DNA from: Micromonospora orduensis
GTDB lineage: Bacteria; Actinomycetota; Actinomycetes; Mycobacteriales; Micromonosporaceae
Direction: 5' to 3'
DNA length: 64,000 nt
Assembly (NCBI RefSeq): GCF_006228125.1
Contig: NZ_VDFY01000190.1
Coordinates: 1 to 64,000, forward strand
Positions within the stretch are counted from its first letter, which is position 1. Every line of letters begins with the position of its first letter. The notes under the pieces are model-generated. The model saw only the letters and a program-made list of their open reading frames with translations. It was not told the origin of the DNA and made no database searches. Position numbers and translations under genes: made by a program. Positions 26,329-33,723 of this stretch are shown here, in pieces.

Positions 26329-26811
26329 TTAGCGTGAGGCGTGGGTGTTCGACGTGGTCCCGGCCGCCCGCAGGCGGCGGCCGAGCCGGTCGAAGATCCG
26401 GGTGAGGCAGGCGACCTCGTCGTCGTCGAGGTCGTCCATCAGATGGGTACGCACCGACGTCAGATGATGGGGTGCGGCCTCGGACAGGGTGAGCAACCCG
26501 GCGGCGGTGAGCACGGCCTCGCTGCCGCGTCGGTCGTCCGGGCAGGGCTCCTTGCTGACCAGGCCGCGCCGCTGCATGGAGGAGATCTGGTACGTCAGTC
26601 GGCTCGGCGAGAAGATCAGTCGGCTGGCCAGCTCGCCCATGCGCAGCCGTTGGCCCGGCGCCTCGGAGAGCACGACCAGCACGTGGTAGTCGGCGAAGCT
26701 CAGGCCGCTGTCGACCCGTAGGTCCTCTTCCAACTGGGTGTAGAGACGCTGGCTGGCCTCGATGTAGGCGCGCCAGGCCGCCTCTCGGGTGCTGTCCAGG
26801 CTCTCTGTCAC
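26329..26811 (-). CDS. MarR family transcriptional regulator
   Basis: 160 residues. The winged helix spans about residues 40-100: LSFADYHVLVVLSEAPGQRLRMGELASRLIFSPSRLTYQISSMQRRGLV. The wing carries PDDRRGSEAVLT. It is first in a two-gene operon with pirin. An AT-rich island with partial dyad symmetry at 26831-26847 directly upstream is the likely autoregulatory operator. GTG start. MarR-pirin pairs are common and often respond to quinones, phenolics or oxidants. Confidence 0.9.
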   Translation of the reverse strand: MTESLDSTREAAWRAYIEASQRLYTQLEEDLRVDSGLSFADYHVLVVLSEAPGQRLRMGELASRLIFSPSRLTYQISSMQRRGLVSKEPCPDDRRGSEAVLTAAGLLTLSEAAPHHLTSVRTHLMDDLDDDEVACLTRIFDRLGRRLRAAGTTSNTHASR

Positions 26812-26830
26812 GTCCCCGACGGTAGCAGTC

Positions 26831-26847
26831 TTTCAAAATTTAAGTAA
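26831..26847. promoter_or_regulatory. AT-rich MarR operator candidate
   Basis: A 17-base stretch, nearly all A/T, in otherwise very GC-rich DNA, about 20 bases before the MarR start. TTCAAAATTTAA within it is an imperfect dyad similar in style to MarR/OhrR boxes. It probably overlaps the promoter. Confidence 0.45.
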
Positions 26848-26954
26848 TGCTTCCGGCCGTCGGCTGCGTCACAGGGAACGCTCGGTGGGAGGGGGCCGTG
26901 CAGCTTTGAAGGACGTGGACGGAAAACGGGCGGCGGGCGGGTCCGGCGATGTGC

Positions 26955-26960
26955 CAGACT
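26955..26960 (+). promoter_or_regulatory. -10 element CAGACT, leaderless promoter
   Basis: CAGACT ends 8 bases before GTG 26969 and supports that codon as the start of the GNAT gene. No Shine-Dalgarno sequence is present. Confidence 0.4.
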
Positions 26961-26968
26961 CCGCCCTC

Positions 26969-27502
26969 GTGGAACACGTGGAACTCGCCGCCGCCGACCT
27001 GCTGCTGCGCCCCTGGCGCGACGCGGACGCCCCCGCCGTCCGTGGCGCCCTGCGCGACCCGGCCATCGCCCAGTGGAACCCGCAGTCCGCCGGCCCGGTC
27101 GACGACGAGTACGCCCTGCTCTGGGTGCGCCGCCGGGCCGACTGGTCCGCCGGTGACCACGCCTCCCTGGCGGTCACCGCGGCGGACGGGGGTGAGCTGC
27201 TGGGCTCGGTGTCCCTGCACCACATCCACCACGGCGACGCGTCGATCGGCTACTGGACGGTGCCGGCGGCGCGCGGGCGCGGGGTGGCGGCATGCGCCGT
27301 CGTCCGGCTCACCGAGTGGGCGTTCACCGACCTGCGGCTGCACCGGGTGGAGCTGTGCCACGCGGTGGCCAACCCGGCCTCCTGCCGGGTCGCCGACCGG
27401 GCCGGCTACACCGCCGAGGGCACGCTGCGCGAGTCGTACCAGTACGGCGACGGGCGCCGCTACGACGAGCACCTGCACGCCCGCCTGGCCACCGACCGCT
27501 GA
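26969..27502 (+). CDS. GNAT family N-acetyltransferase (RimJ/RimL-like)
   Basis: 177 residues. The fold starts with LLLRPWRDADAPAVRGAL, has HHGDASIGYWTVPAARGRGVA with the acetyl-CoA loop, and ends with the RimJ/RimL-like segment VANPASCRVADRAGYTAEGTLRE. Likely acceptors are N-terminal amines of proteins or small molecules. GTG 26969 is preferred over GTG 26951 or 26978 because of the -10 element 8 bases upstream. Convergent with the FBP gene 11 bases away. Confidence 0.85.
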   Translation: MEHVELAAADLLLRPWRDADAPAVRGALRDPAIAQWNPQSAGPVDDEYALLWVRRRADWSAGDHASLAVTAADGGELLGSVSLHHIHHGDASIGYWTVPAARGRGVAACAVVRLTEWAFTDLRLHRVELCHAVANPASCRVADRAGYTAEGTLRESYQYGDGRRYDEHLHARLATDR

Positions 27503-27513
27503 TCAGTCGGCCG

Positions 27514-28002
27514 TCACTCAGTGATCTTGCGCAGGAACGCCGTGAGGTGGCTCCTCGTGCGCTCGATCTTCTCCGCCACGGTCAGGGTCTCGTAGACGCG
27601 AGGCCCGGCGTGCTTCTTGCCCCGCAGGTAGAGCGAGCAGGCCAGGTCGGAGCAGATGTACGCGCCCACGGAGTTGCCCTGCCGCCCATCGGCTCCGGCC
27701 TTGCGGGCGGTCATCAGCGAGACGCCGTCGCCGGTGTGCGTGGTCAGGCAGAGCGAGCACATGCTGCGTCGGACCCGCCCGGTCTGCTGGGGCGCGACGC
27801 GCAACGCCACGCCGACCAGTCCGTGGTCGGCCTCGGTGACGAGGTAGGCCCGCTGCGGCGCGGAGGGGTCCCGCCAGCCGAGGAAGTCGAGGTCGTCCCA
27901 GGGGCGGAATTCGAGGTCGTTGGGTACGGCCAGTCGCTTCGCCTCGCCCTGGGTCGTGTTGACGAAGGAGGCGCGGATGGCAGACTCGGTGGGGACCAAC
28001 AT
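27514..28002 (-). CDS. FBP domain protein (EF-G-binding, treble-clef zinc finger)
   Basis: 162 residues matching the FBP family: SIRASFVNTTQGEAKRLAVP at the N terminus and a C4 zinc knuckle made of CSLC and CSDLAC, followed by LYLRGKK. The family includes fusidic-acid-resistance proteins (FusB-like) that bind elongation factor G and free stalled ribosomes. The ATG at 28002 is preceded by TAGGCT at 7 bases with no Shine-Dalgarno sequence, so it is probably leaderless. Divergent from the TetR gene across a short shared regulatory region. Confidence 0.85.
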   Translation of the reverse strand: MLVPTESAIRASFVNTTQGEAKRLAVPNDLEFRPWDDLDFLGWRDPSAPQRAYLVTEADHGLVGVALRVAPQQTGRVRRSMCSLCLTTHTGDGVSLMTARKAGADGRQGNSVGAYICSDLACSLYLRGKKHAGPRVYETLTVAEKIERTRSHLTAFLRKITE

Positions 28003-28009
28003 AGGGTCT

Positions 28010-28015
28010 AGCCTA
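28010..28015 (-). promoter_or_regulatory. -10 element TAGGCT, leaderless promoter
   Basis: On the minus strand TAGGCT ends 7 bases before the ATG of the FBP gene. It overlaps the CCTAG half of the inverted repeat at 28012-28026. Confidence 0.45.
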
Positions 28016-28026
28016 GTCACCCTAGG
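28012..28026. promoter_or_regulatory. Candidate TetR operator CCTAG-N5-CTAGG
   Basis: A 5-bp inverted repeat between the divergent FBP and TetR genes, overlapping the FBP -10 element. Further CTAG copies flank it. Repressor bound here would block FBP transcription. Confidence 0.4.
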
Positions 28027-28050
28027 TAAAAAACTAGAGGAGTGTGGCGC

Positions 28051-28617
28051 ATGGCACGTGCGGGGGTGACCGCCGAGCGGCTGACCCTGGCCGCGGCGGA
28101 ACTGGCCGACGAGATCGGCATGGAGAACGTCACAGTCGCCGCGCTCGCCCGCCAGTTCGGCGTCAAGGACGCGAGCCTGTACTTCCACATCCGTAACGCA
28201 CACGACCTGCGGGTGCGGGTGGCCCTGCTGGCGCTTACCGAACTCGCCGACCGGGTCGCCTCGGCGCTGGCCGGTCGCGCCGGCAAGGACGCCCTGGTGG
28301 CCTTCGCCAACGCGTACCGCACCTACGCGAACGAGCACCCGGGCCGGTACGCGGCCATGCAGATCGACCTCGACCCCGAGACGGCAGCCGCCAGCGCCGG
28401 CGTCCGGCACGCGGAGATGACCCGGGCCATCCTGCGCGGCTACCGCCTGGCCGAGCCGGACCAGACCGACGCGGTACGGATGATGCACAGCACCTTCCAC
28501 GGTTTCGTGAGCCTGGAGAAGACAGGGGGATTCCGGCACACCCCGCGCAGCACCGACGACTCCTGGGCCCGCACCCTTGACGCCCTTGACGCCGTCCTGA
28601 GCAACTGGCCGGCATAG
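28051..28617 (+). CDS. TetR/AcrR family regulator
   Basis: 188 residues. The N-terminal HTH is ENVTVAALARQFGVKDASLYFHIRN; the rest is a TetR-like ligand domain ending with TFHGFVSLEKTGGF, typical of the WHG-type C-terminal group. ATG 28051 lies 10 bases after GAGGAG; the GTG at 28042 is too close to it. It probably represses itself and the divergent FBP gene, which would make FBP inducible, perhaps by an antibiotic. Confidence 0.87.
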   Translation: MARAGVTAERLTLAAAELADEIGMENVTVAALARQFGVKDASLYFHIRNAHDLRVRVALLALTELADRVASALAGRAGKDALVAFANAYRTYANEHPGRYAAMQIDLDPETAAASAGVRHAEMTRAILRGYRLAEPDQTDAVRMMHSTFHGFVSLEKTGGFRHTPRSTDDSWARTLDALDAVLSNWPA

Positions 28618-28620
28618 GCT
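28615..28620 (+). promoter_or_regulatory. -10 element TAGGCT, leaderless promoter
   Basis: TAGGCT begins at the TetR stop region and ends 6 bases before GTG 28627 of the DUF1684 gene. No ribosome site lies between. Confidence 0.4.
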
Positions 28621-28626
28621 CGGGGT

Positions 28627-29214
28627 GTGGACGATCTGGAACTGGCCGACTGGCGGGAGCGGGTGGCCCGGCTCTACCTCTCCGACGTCGACCTGGCCGG
28701 CTTCCGCGCCGGCCGCGACGACCTCTTCGCCACCCACCCGCAGAGCCCGATCCCACCCGCGGAGCGTCAGGGGTTCCCCGGAGTGCGCTACTACCCGCCC
28801 AACCCCGATGCCGTCGTGCAGGCGCCGCTGCGACCGGCCAGCGGAGAGCTGCGGGTCGACACCGGCGGGCCGGACGGCGTCGTCGCGTACCGCCGGATCG
28901 CGGTGGCCGAGACACCGTGGGGGCCGCTGACCCTCTGGTGGATCGAGGCGTACGGGGGTGGACTGTTCGTGCCGCTGCGTGACGCCACCTGCGGCTCCGA
29001 GACCTACGGCGGTGGGCGCTACCTCACCGACACCGTGAAGGGCACCTTCGGCCGGGGCGTCGAGCTGCTGCACGGCGACCGGGTCCGCCTGGACGCCAAC
29101 TACCTGTACAACCCGAGCTGCGCGTACGACGACCGCTGGGCCTGCCCGCTCGCGCCGCCGGAGAACCGCGTCGACGTGCCGCTGCGGGCCGGCGAACTGG
29201 CGTACCACGGCTGA
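28627..29214 (+). CDS. DUF1684 family protein
   Basis: 195 residues with the family hallmarks RLYLSDVDLAGFRAGRDDLF near the start, WWIEAYGGGLFVPLRDATCG in the middle and NPSCAYDDRWACPLAPPEN at the end. The family is widespread, cytosolic and of unknown activity. It follows TetR by 9 bases but has its own leaderless promoter. A hairpin terminator begins right at its stop. Confidence 0.88.
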   Translation: MDDLELADWRERVARLYLSDVDLAGFRAGRDDLFATHPQSPIPPAERQGFPGVRYYPPNPDAVVQAPLRPASGELRVDTGGPDGVVAYRRIAVAETPWGPLTLWWIEAYGGGLFVPLRDATCGSETYGGGRYLTDTVKGTFGRGVELLHGDRVRLDANYLYNPSCAYDDRWACPLAPPENRVDVPLRAGELAYHG

Positions 29215-29245
29215 CGGCCGCCCCGGCGTGGAGCCGGGACGGCCG
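29215..29245. terminator. Bidirectional hairpin terminator
   Basis: 13-base arms with one mismatch (29215-29227 and 29233-29245) around GTGGA, between the convergent DUF1684 and YflT-like genes. Confidence 0.65.
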
Positions 29246-29261
29246 ATCGGACCGTGACCAC

Positions 29262-29846
29262 TCAGGCGTTGGCGGGGCGGTTGCCCATCCCCATCCGACC
29301 CAGCAGCTGCCGGGCCTGGTCCGCGAGCTGCGCGTCGACGGTCACCGCGTACTGGCCGGCACGCAGCGAGCTGGCGGAGGTGAAGTCCCGCTGCCCACCC
29401 GTCATCGCGTGCGCGACAGCGCCGAACACGGCACCCCAGATCGCGCCGATGACGAGGCCGACCAGGATCACCGCCAGCCAGTTGCCGATCGTGAAGATGC
29501 CGAACAACAGGCCGATGAACAGCCCGAACCAGGCGCCGGTGCCGGCGCCGAGCAGGGCCGCCCGTCCGGTGGTCATCCGCCCCAGCACCGTCTCCACCAG
29601 GGTGAGGTTGGTGCCGATGATGGCGCTGTGCTCCACCGGGAAGCGGTTGTCGGCGAGATAGTCCACCACCCGCTGCGCGGACGGATAGTCCGGATAAGCG
29701 CCGATCGTAACGGTTGGTGGGCCGGTCTCCGGACCATTCCCGTCACCGGCTGGTGTCGCCAGGCGACCGGCCGGTCCGGTTGGAAGCAGGTCGCCACCCT
29801 GTGTGCCGGGCCGCCAGGCGGCGGCCGGACCCGAAGCTGACGTCAT
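29262..29846 (-). CDS. YflT-like general stress membrane protein
   Basis: 194 residues. After a Pro/Gly-rich N terminus comes a YflT-like domain (GAYPDYPSAQRVVDYLADNRFPVEHSAIIG, residues about 48-80), a Gly-rich double membrane segment (GAGTGAWFGLFIGLLFGIF...VGLVIGAIWGAVFG) and a C-terminal YAVTVDAQLADQARQLL stretch. YflT of Bacillus is SigB-induced. The second ATG (29846) is chosen because GGGAGG lies six bases before it. A GTTA-N15-GGGAAC element upstream resembles a stress promoter. Confidence 0.82.
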   Translation of the reverse strand: MTSASGPAAAWRPGTQGGDLLPTGPAGRLATPAGDGNGPETGPPTVTIGAYPDYPSAQRVVDYLADNRFPVEHSAIIGTNLTLVETVLGRMTTGRAALLGAGTGAWFGLFIGLLFGIFTIGNWLAVILVGLVIGAIWGAVFGAVAHAMTGGQRDFTSASSLRAGQYAVTVDAQLADQARQLLGRMGMGNRPANA

Positions 29847-29874
29847 GAGCATCCTCCCTCGGTCAACGTCCCGG

Positions 29875-29899
29875 GTTCCCGCCCACGCCGAGCGGTAAC
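29875..29899 (-). promoter_or_regulatory. Weak stress-type promoter GTTA-N15-GGGAAC
   Basis: Minus-strand GTTA and GGGAAC with a 15-base spacer, about 30 bases before the YflT-like start. The -10 departs from GGGTA at one base. The -35 half overlaps the dyad GCGGTA-N5-TACCGC (29892-29908). Confidence 0.3.
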
Positions 29900-29933
29900 G
29901 CCTACCGCCCGGCTGGCTGCCGTTGCGCCCGGG

Positions 29934-29958
29934 GAATGCGCGCGGGCCACTCGGGTAG
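29934..29958 (+). promoter_or_regulatory. Stress-type promoter GAAT-N15-GGGTAG
   Basis: Matches the looser GNNT-N14-16-GGGTA form. The -10 ends 8 bases before GTG 29967, the same tight spacing seen at 2573, 41876, 42919 and 46115. Confidence 0.35.
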
Positions 29959-29966
29959 CCAGTCGG

Positions 29967-31796
29967 GTGGAGAGCGGACAGATCAGCGACTACGGGTTCC
30001 TCGCCGACGGCCGCAGCGCGGCGCTCGTGGACACCTCGGGCTCGATCAACTGGTGGTGCCCGGGCCGGTTCGACGCCCCGTCGGTGTTCGGTCGACTGCT
30101 CGACGACGGTGCCGGGCACTGGGCTGTCCAACCGGCGATCGACTTCACCGTGCAGCGCCGCTACCTCGACGACGCTCTGGTGCTGCGCACCGAGTTCCGT
30201 ACCGCTCAGGGGGAGGTCGCGCTGACCGACGCGCTCGCCTTCGAGCCCGGCGCGCGCGGTCACGAGATCGGAGCGCGCTCGCCCCAGGTTCTGGTCCGCA
30301 GCCTGCGGGGGCTGTCCGGCGCGGTGCCGATGCGGGTGCTCTACCGGCCCCGCTTCGAGTACGGGCGCGCCATCGCGTACATGGTCGAGCGGGACGACAT
30401 GCTGGAGGCCATCGCCGGGGCCGCCCGGCTCACGCTGCGCAGCGACGTGCCGTTGAGCTGCGGCGACGGCGAGGCCACCGCGTCGTTCACCGTCGGCGCC
30501 GGCACGACGCACAACTTCTCCCTCGGGTACGCCCCGACCTACGACTCGCCCCTGCCGGAGGTGCCGGACGCCGACGAGGCCATCGCCGACACCGTCGCCG
30601 GCTGGCGGTCCTGGGCCGACCAGCACGACTACCAGGGCCTCTACCCGGAGCAGGTGCGGCGCAGCCGACTCGTGGTGCAGGGCATGACGTACGGCCCGAG
30701 CGGGGCGGTGGTGGCCTCGGTGACCACCTCGCTGCCGGAGGAACTCGGCGGGGACCGCAACTACGACTACCGCTACGTCTGGGTACGCGACTTCAGTCTC
30801 ACGCTGCGGGCGCTGTGGCGCTCGGCGTGCTTAGCCGAGGTGCAGCGGCAGTTCGCCTGGTTGGGTCGGGCGATGGGCCGGGTCGACGACGAACCGGTGC
30901 CCATCATGTACGGGGTGCTCGGCGAGCGGGACCTCACCGAGCATCGACTGGACCAGCTCGGCGGCTACCGCGACAGCCCACCGGTGATGATCGGCAACGA
31001 CGCGTGGCAGCAGCGGCAGACCGACATCTTCGGCGAGGCGATGGACGCCGCCTGGTTGATGCGCGACAAGCTCAAGCCGATGGACCCGGAGGTGCGGCAC
31101 GTCCTGCGGGTGCTCGCCGACCAGGCCGGACGGGTCTGGACGCTGCCCGACGCGGGGATGTGGGAGGAGCGCGGCGTCCAACACCACCACGTGTCCTCGA
31201 AGGTGCAGTGCTGGGTGGCCCTGGACCGGGCGGTCCGCTTCGGTGACCAGCTCGGCGGGCCGCAGGACGTGGCCCGCTGGGCGGCTGCCCGCGACCAGGT
31301 GCGCGCGGAGGTCCTTGAGCGGGGGTGGAGCGAGCGGCTCCAGTCGTACACCGGGAGTTTCGAGTCCGACGAGCTGGACGCGTCGGTGCTGGTGATGCCG
31401 TTGGTGGGTTTCCTGCGGGCCGACGACCCACGGATGCGCTCGACGATCCGCGCCGTGGAGCAGGGGCTGTCGCACGACGGGCTGCTGCGGCGCTGGGACG
31501 GCGACCCGGCGGGGTTCCTCATCTGCTCGTTCTGGCTGGTGTGCTGCCTGGCGCTTGCCGGTGAGCGGGACCGGGCACACGAGCTGTTCGGTGTGTTGGC
31601 GGGGCGGGTCAACGACCTCGGCCTGTTCGCCGAACAGATCGACCCGCTGACCGGGGAGCAGCTGGGCAACTTTCCCCAGGCGTTCTCGCACATCGGCCTG
31701 ATCAACGCCGCTGGTGTGCTGACCGACGTCGAGCGGGACCCGGTGGCACGGGGACTCGGCATGCCCCCCGCGCACTTCAGCCCGGTGCGTCCCTGA
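29967..31796 (+). CDS. Glycoside hydrolase family 15 protein (trehalase/glucoamylase type)
   Basis: 609 residues. The N-terminal beta-sandwich begins ISDYGFLADGRSAALVD, followed by an (alpha/alpha)6 barrel with the acid Glu in LPDAGMWEERG and the base Glu in GLFAEQIDPLTGE. This architecture matches actinobacterial GH15 trehalases, such as the mycobacterial enzyme, and also glucoamylases. No signal peptide, so it acts in the cytoplasm. Trehalose turnover would fit the stress-gene neighbourhood, but substrate specificity is inferred. Confidence 0.88.
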   Translation: MESGQISDYGFLADGRSAALVDTSGSINWWCPGRFDAPSVFGRLLDDGAGHWAVQPAIDFTVQRRYLDDALVLRTEFRTAQGEVALTDALAFEPGARGHEIGARSPQVLVRSLRGLSGAVPMRVLYRPRFEYGRAIAYMVERDDMLEAIAGAARLTLRSDVPLSCGDGEATASFTVGAGTTHNFSLGYAPTYDSPLPEVPDADEAIADTVAGWRSWADQHDYQGLYPEQVRRSRLVVQGMTYGPSGAVVASVTTSLPEELGGDRNYDYRYVWVRDFSLTLRALWRSACLAEVQRQFAWLGRAMGRVDDEPVPIMYGVLGERDLTEHRLDQLGGYRDSPPVMIGNDAWQQRQTDIFGEAMDAAWLMRDKLKPMDPEVRHVLRVLADQAGRVWTLPDAGMWEERGVQHHHVSSKVQCWVALDRAVRFGDQLGGPQDVARWAAARDQVRAEVLERGWSERLQSYTGSFESDELDASVLVMPLVGFLRADDPRMRSTIRAVEQGLSHDGLLRRWDGDPAGFLICSFWLVCCLALAGERDRAHELFGVLAGRVNDLGLFAEQIDPLTGEQLGNFPQAFSHIGLINAAGVLTDVERDPVARGLGMPPAHFSPVRP

Positions 31797-31851
31797 CCTG
31801 TGCTCTCGCGCGGGGCGCCCCCGTCGCCGGGCGGGCGGCCGGGGCGCGGGG

Positions 31852-31857
31852 GACAAT
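31852..31857 (+). promoter_or_regulatory. -10 element GACAAT, leaderless promoter
   Basis: GACAAT ends 6 bases before the ATG at 31864. No ribosome site in the gap. Confidence 0.35.
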
Positions 31858-31863
31858 GGCGGC

Positions 31864-32364
31864 ATGCGGCTGGTGCTCACGGCGGACACCCACCTACCGA
31901 AGCGGGCCCGGGACCTGCCCGAGCCGCTGTGGACGGCGATCGAGGCGGCGGACGTGGTGGTGCACGCCGGCGACTGGGTCGACGAGGCGCTGCTCGACGC
32001 GATGCTCGCGCGGTCGCGGCGGCTGATCGGCGTGTACGGCAACAACGACGGCCCGGCGCTGCGCGCCCGGCTGCCCGAGGTCGCCCGCGTGGACCTCGAC
32101 GGCCTGCGGGTCGCCGTGGTGCACGAGACCGGGCCCCGGACCGGGCGCGAGCAGCGCTGCGCGGCGGGCTACCCCGACGTCGACCTGCTGGTCTTCGGGC
32201 ACTCGCACATCCCCTGGGACACCGAGGCGCCTGGCGGTCTGCGCCTGCTCAACCCCGGCTCACCCACCGACCGCCGCTCCCAACCGCACGCCACCTACCT
32301 GGAAGCCGAGATCACCGAAGGTCGCCTGACCAGCGTGCGCCTGCACCGCCTGCCCCGCCCGTGA
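31864..32364 (+). CDS. YfcE-type metallophosphoesterase
   Basis: 166 residues with the compact calcineurin-like metal site: TADTHLPKRA (Asp/His), HAGDWVD, YGNNDGP, VVHETGP and GHSHIPW. Length and motifs fit the YfcE/MJ0936 phosphodiesterase group. It should hydrolyse small phosphodiesters using two metal ions; the physiological substrate is unknown. It converges on DUF3072 across an unusual inverted repeat. Confidence 0.9.
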   Translation: MRLVLTADTHLPKRARDLPEPLWTAIEAADVVVHAGDWVDEALLDAMLARSRRLIGVYGNNDGPALRARLPEVARVDLDGLRVAVVHETGPRTGREQRCAAGYPDVDLLVFGHSHIPWDTEAPGGLRLLNPGSPTDRRSQPHATYLEAEITEGRLTSVRLHRLPRP

Positions 32365-32378
32365 CGACACACACCCCA

Positions 32379-32450
32379 GCGATCGTGCGCTCGCCGCTGC
32401 CGTTCCGTGCCCTGTCGGCCGGTCTGGCGTGACAGCAGGCGCACGATCGC
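32379..32450. repeat. Intergenic inverted repeat with 12-bp perfect arms
   Basis: GCGATCGTGCGC (32379-32390) and its reverse complement (32439-32450) flank 48 bases between the convergent YfcE and DUF3072 genes. Arms this long around so large a loop suggest a mobile or genome-dispersed palindromic element rather than a simple terminator. Confidence 0.6.
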
Positions 32451-32466
32451 CGGAGTGGGGGAGGGG

Positions 32467-32682
32467 CTACCGGCCTCGGCCGGTCTCGGCCTGGAGCTCG
32501 TCGATCCGCTTGGACGCCTCGGCCTTGGTGAGGTCGTCCGGAAGATGCTCGTCGGCCTCACGGGCGAGCGTCCTCAGGTAGGACTCCTGTGCGGCGGTGG
32601 GTGGCTCGTCGCCGGTGACCCACTCGTCCGGGTCCTTGATCGCGCCGCGCGGGTCGGCCTGCTCGTTGCTGCGGTCCGTCAT
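32467..32682 (-). CDS. DUF3072 family protein
   Basis: 71 residues, very acidic and helical: KDPDEWVTGDEPPTAAQ, then YLRTLAREADEHLP and LTKAEASKRIDELQ. The last part resembles a small helical module seen at the ends of DNA-related proteins. ATG 32682 lies 8 bases after GAGAGGG; an ATG at 32688 is closer to it. Function unknown. A GCAT-N16-GGGTAG element upstream is a weak stress-promoter candidate. Confidence 0.82.
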   Translation of the reverse strand: MTDRSNEQADPRGAIKDPDEWVTGDEPPTAAQESYLRTLAREADEHLPDDLTKAEASKRIDELQAETGRGR

Positions 32683-32751
32683 CGTCATCACCCTCTCTTC
32701 GAACAGGTGTGCCACTACCCCGATCATCCGTGGTTCATGCCACCCGCCGCC

Positions 32752-32757
32752 TACGAT
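32752..32757 (+). promoter_or_regulatory. -10 element TACGAT, leaderless promoter
   Basis: TACGAT ends 6 bases before the ATG at 32764. No Shine-Dalgarno sequence. Confidence 0.45.
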
Positions 32758-32763
32758 CAGCCG

Positions 32764-33708
32764 ATGAGTGTGACGGTTGTGGGTGCGGGCATCGCGGGCG
32801 TGGCCTGCGCACTGGAGCTGACCCGTGCCGGGGTGCCGGTACGGCTGCGCGAGCGGGGGCACGTCTGCGGCGGCCGGATGGCCAGCAAACGCTTCGCCGG
32901 CCGCCCCGCCGACATCGGCGCCGCGTACTTCACCGTCAGCGACCCGGACTTCGGGGTCGTCGTCGATCGGTGGCGCTCCGCCGGCCTGGTCCGGGAGTGG
33001 ACCGACACCTTCCAGGCGTACGACCGGCAGGGGCGCCACGACGTGCCCGGTCCGATGCGCTTCGCCGCGCCGCGCGGGCTCCGCTCGCTGGTCGAGGACC
33101 TGGCCGCCCCGCTGCCACTGACCGTCGACCGGCTGGTGCTCAGCGTCGAGGCCGGGCCTGTCGTGGACGGCGAGGCGTCCGCCGCCGCCGTCCTGGCCAT
33201 GCCCGGCCCGCAGGCCGCGCTGCTGCTCGACCCGGCCCTCGCCGACGCCACCCGGGCCGTGCAGGCGCAGAGCTGGTCACCTGCGCTCGCCGCCGTGCTG
33301 CGCTTCCCGAGCCGCCGCTGGCCCGACTTCGGCGGCGCGTTCGTCAACGACCACCAGGTGCTCAGCCTCGTCTGCGACGACGGCGACCGGCGCGGCGACG
33401 GGGCGCCGGTGCTCGTCGCGCACACCGTGCCGGCGTTCGCCAGCGGTCACCTCGCCCAGCCCACCGGGGCCGGGCCGGCGATCGCGCAGGCCGTACGGGA
33501 CCTGCTGGGGCTGCCCGAGCAGGCCACCGACGTGCACGTGCACAGGTGGACGTACGCGGCCCCGACCGGCGCCGCCGGCGGCGACACCTTCCACCTGGAC
33601 GCCGACGGGATCGGCCTGGCCGGTGACGCCTTCGGCAAGCCCCGGGTGCAGAGCGCCTGGCGCTCCGGACGGGACCTCGGCCGCGCGCTGGCCGCCCGCC
33701 TCGCCTGA
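32764..33708 (+). CDS. NAD(P)/FAD-dependent oxidoreductase (renalase-like)
   Basis: 314 residues. The Rossmann motif VVGAGIAGVACALELTRAG at residues 4-22, GGRMASKRF near 40 and LAGDAFGKPRVQSAWRSG near the C terminus fit the renalase-like amine-oxidase fold. Bacterial relatives repair off-pathway dihydro forms of NAD(P)H. That role is plausible but unproven here. Start at 32764 is supported by the N-terminal beta strand beginning at residue 3 and by the leaderless promoter. Confidence 0.85.
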   Translation: MSVTVVGAGIAGVACALELTRAGVPVRLRERGHVCGGRMASKRFAGRPADIGAAYFTVSDPDFGVVVDRWRSAGLVREWTDTFQAYDRQGRHDVPGPMRFAAPRGLRSLVEDLAAPLPLTVDRLVLSVEAGPVVDGEASAAAVLAMPGPQAALLLDPALADATRAVQAQSWSPALAAVLRFPSRRWPDFGGAFVNDHQVLSLVCDDGDRRGDGAPVLVAHTVPAFASGHLAQPTGAGPAIAQAVRDLLGLPEQATDVHVHRWTYAAPTGAAGGDTFHLDADGIGLAGDAFGKPRVQSAWRSGRDLGRALAARLA

Positions 33709-33723
33709 CGGGTCGTCGCCCGC

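Noticed and set aside
32467-33039. Longer version of the DUF3072 gene starting near 33039
   Set aside because: The extra N-terminal part is antisense to the renalase-like gene; the ribosome site and family start support 32682.
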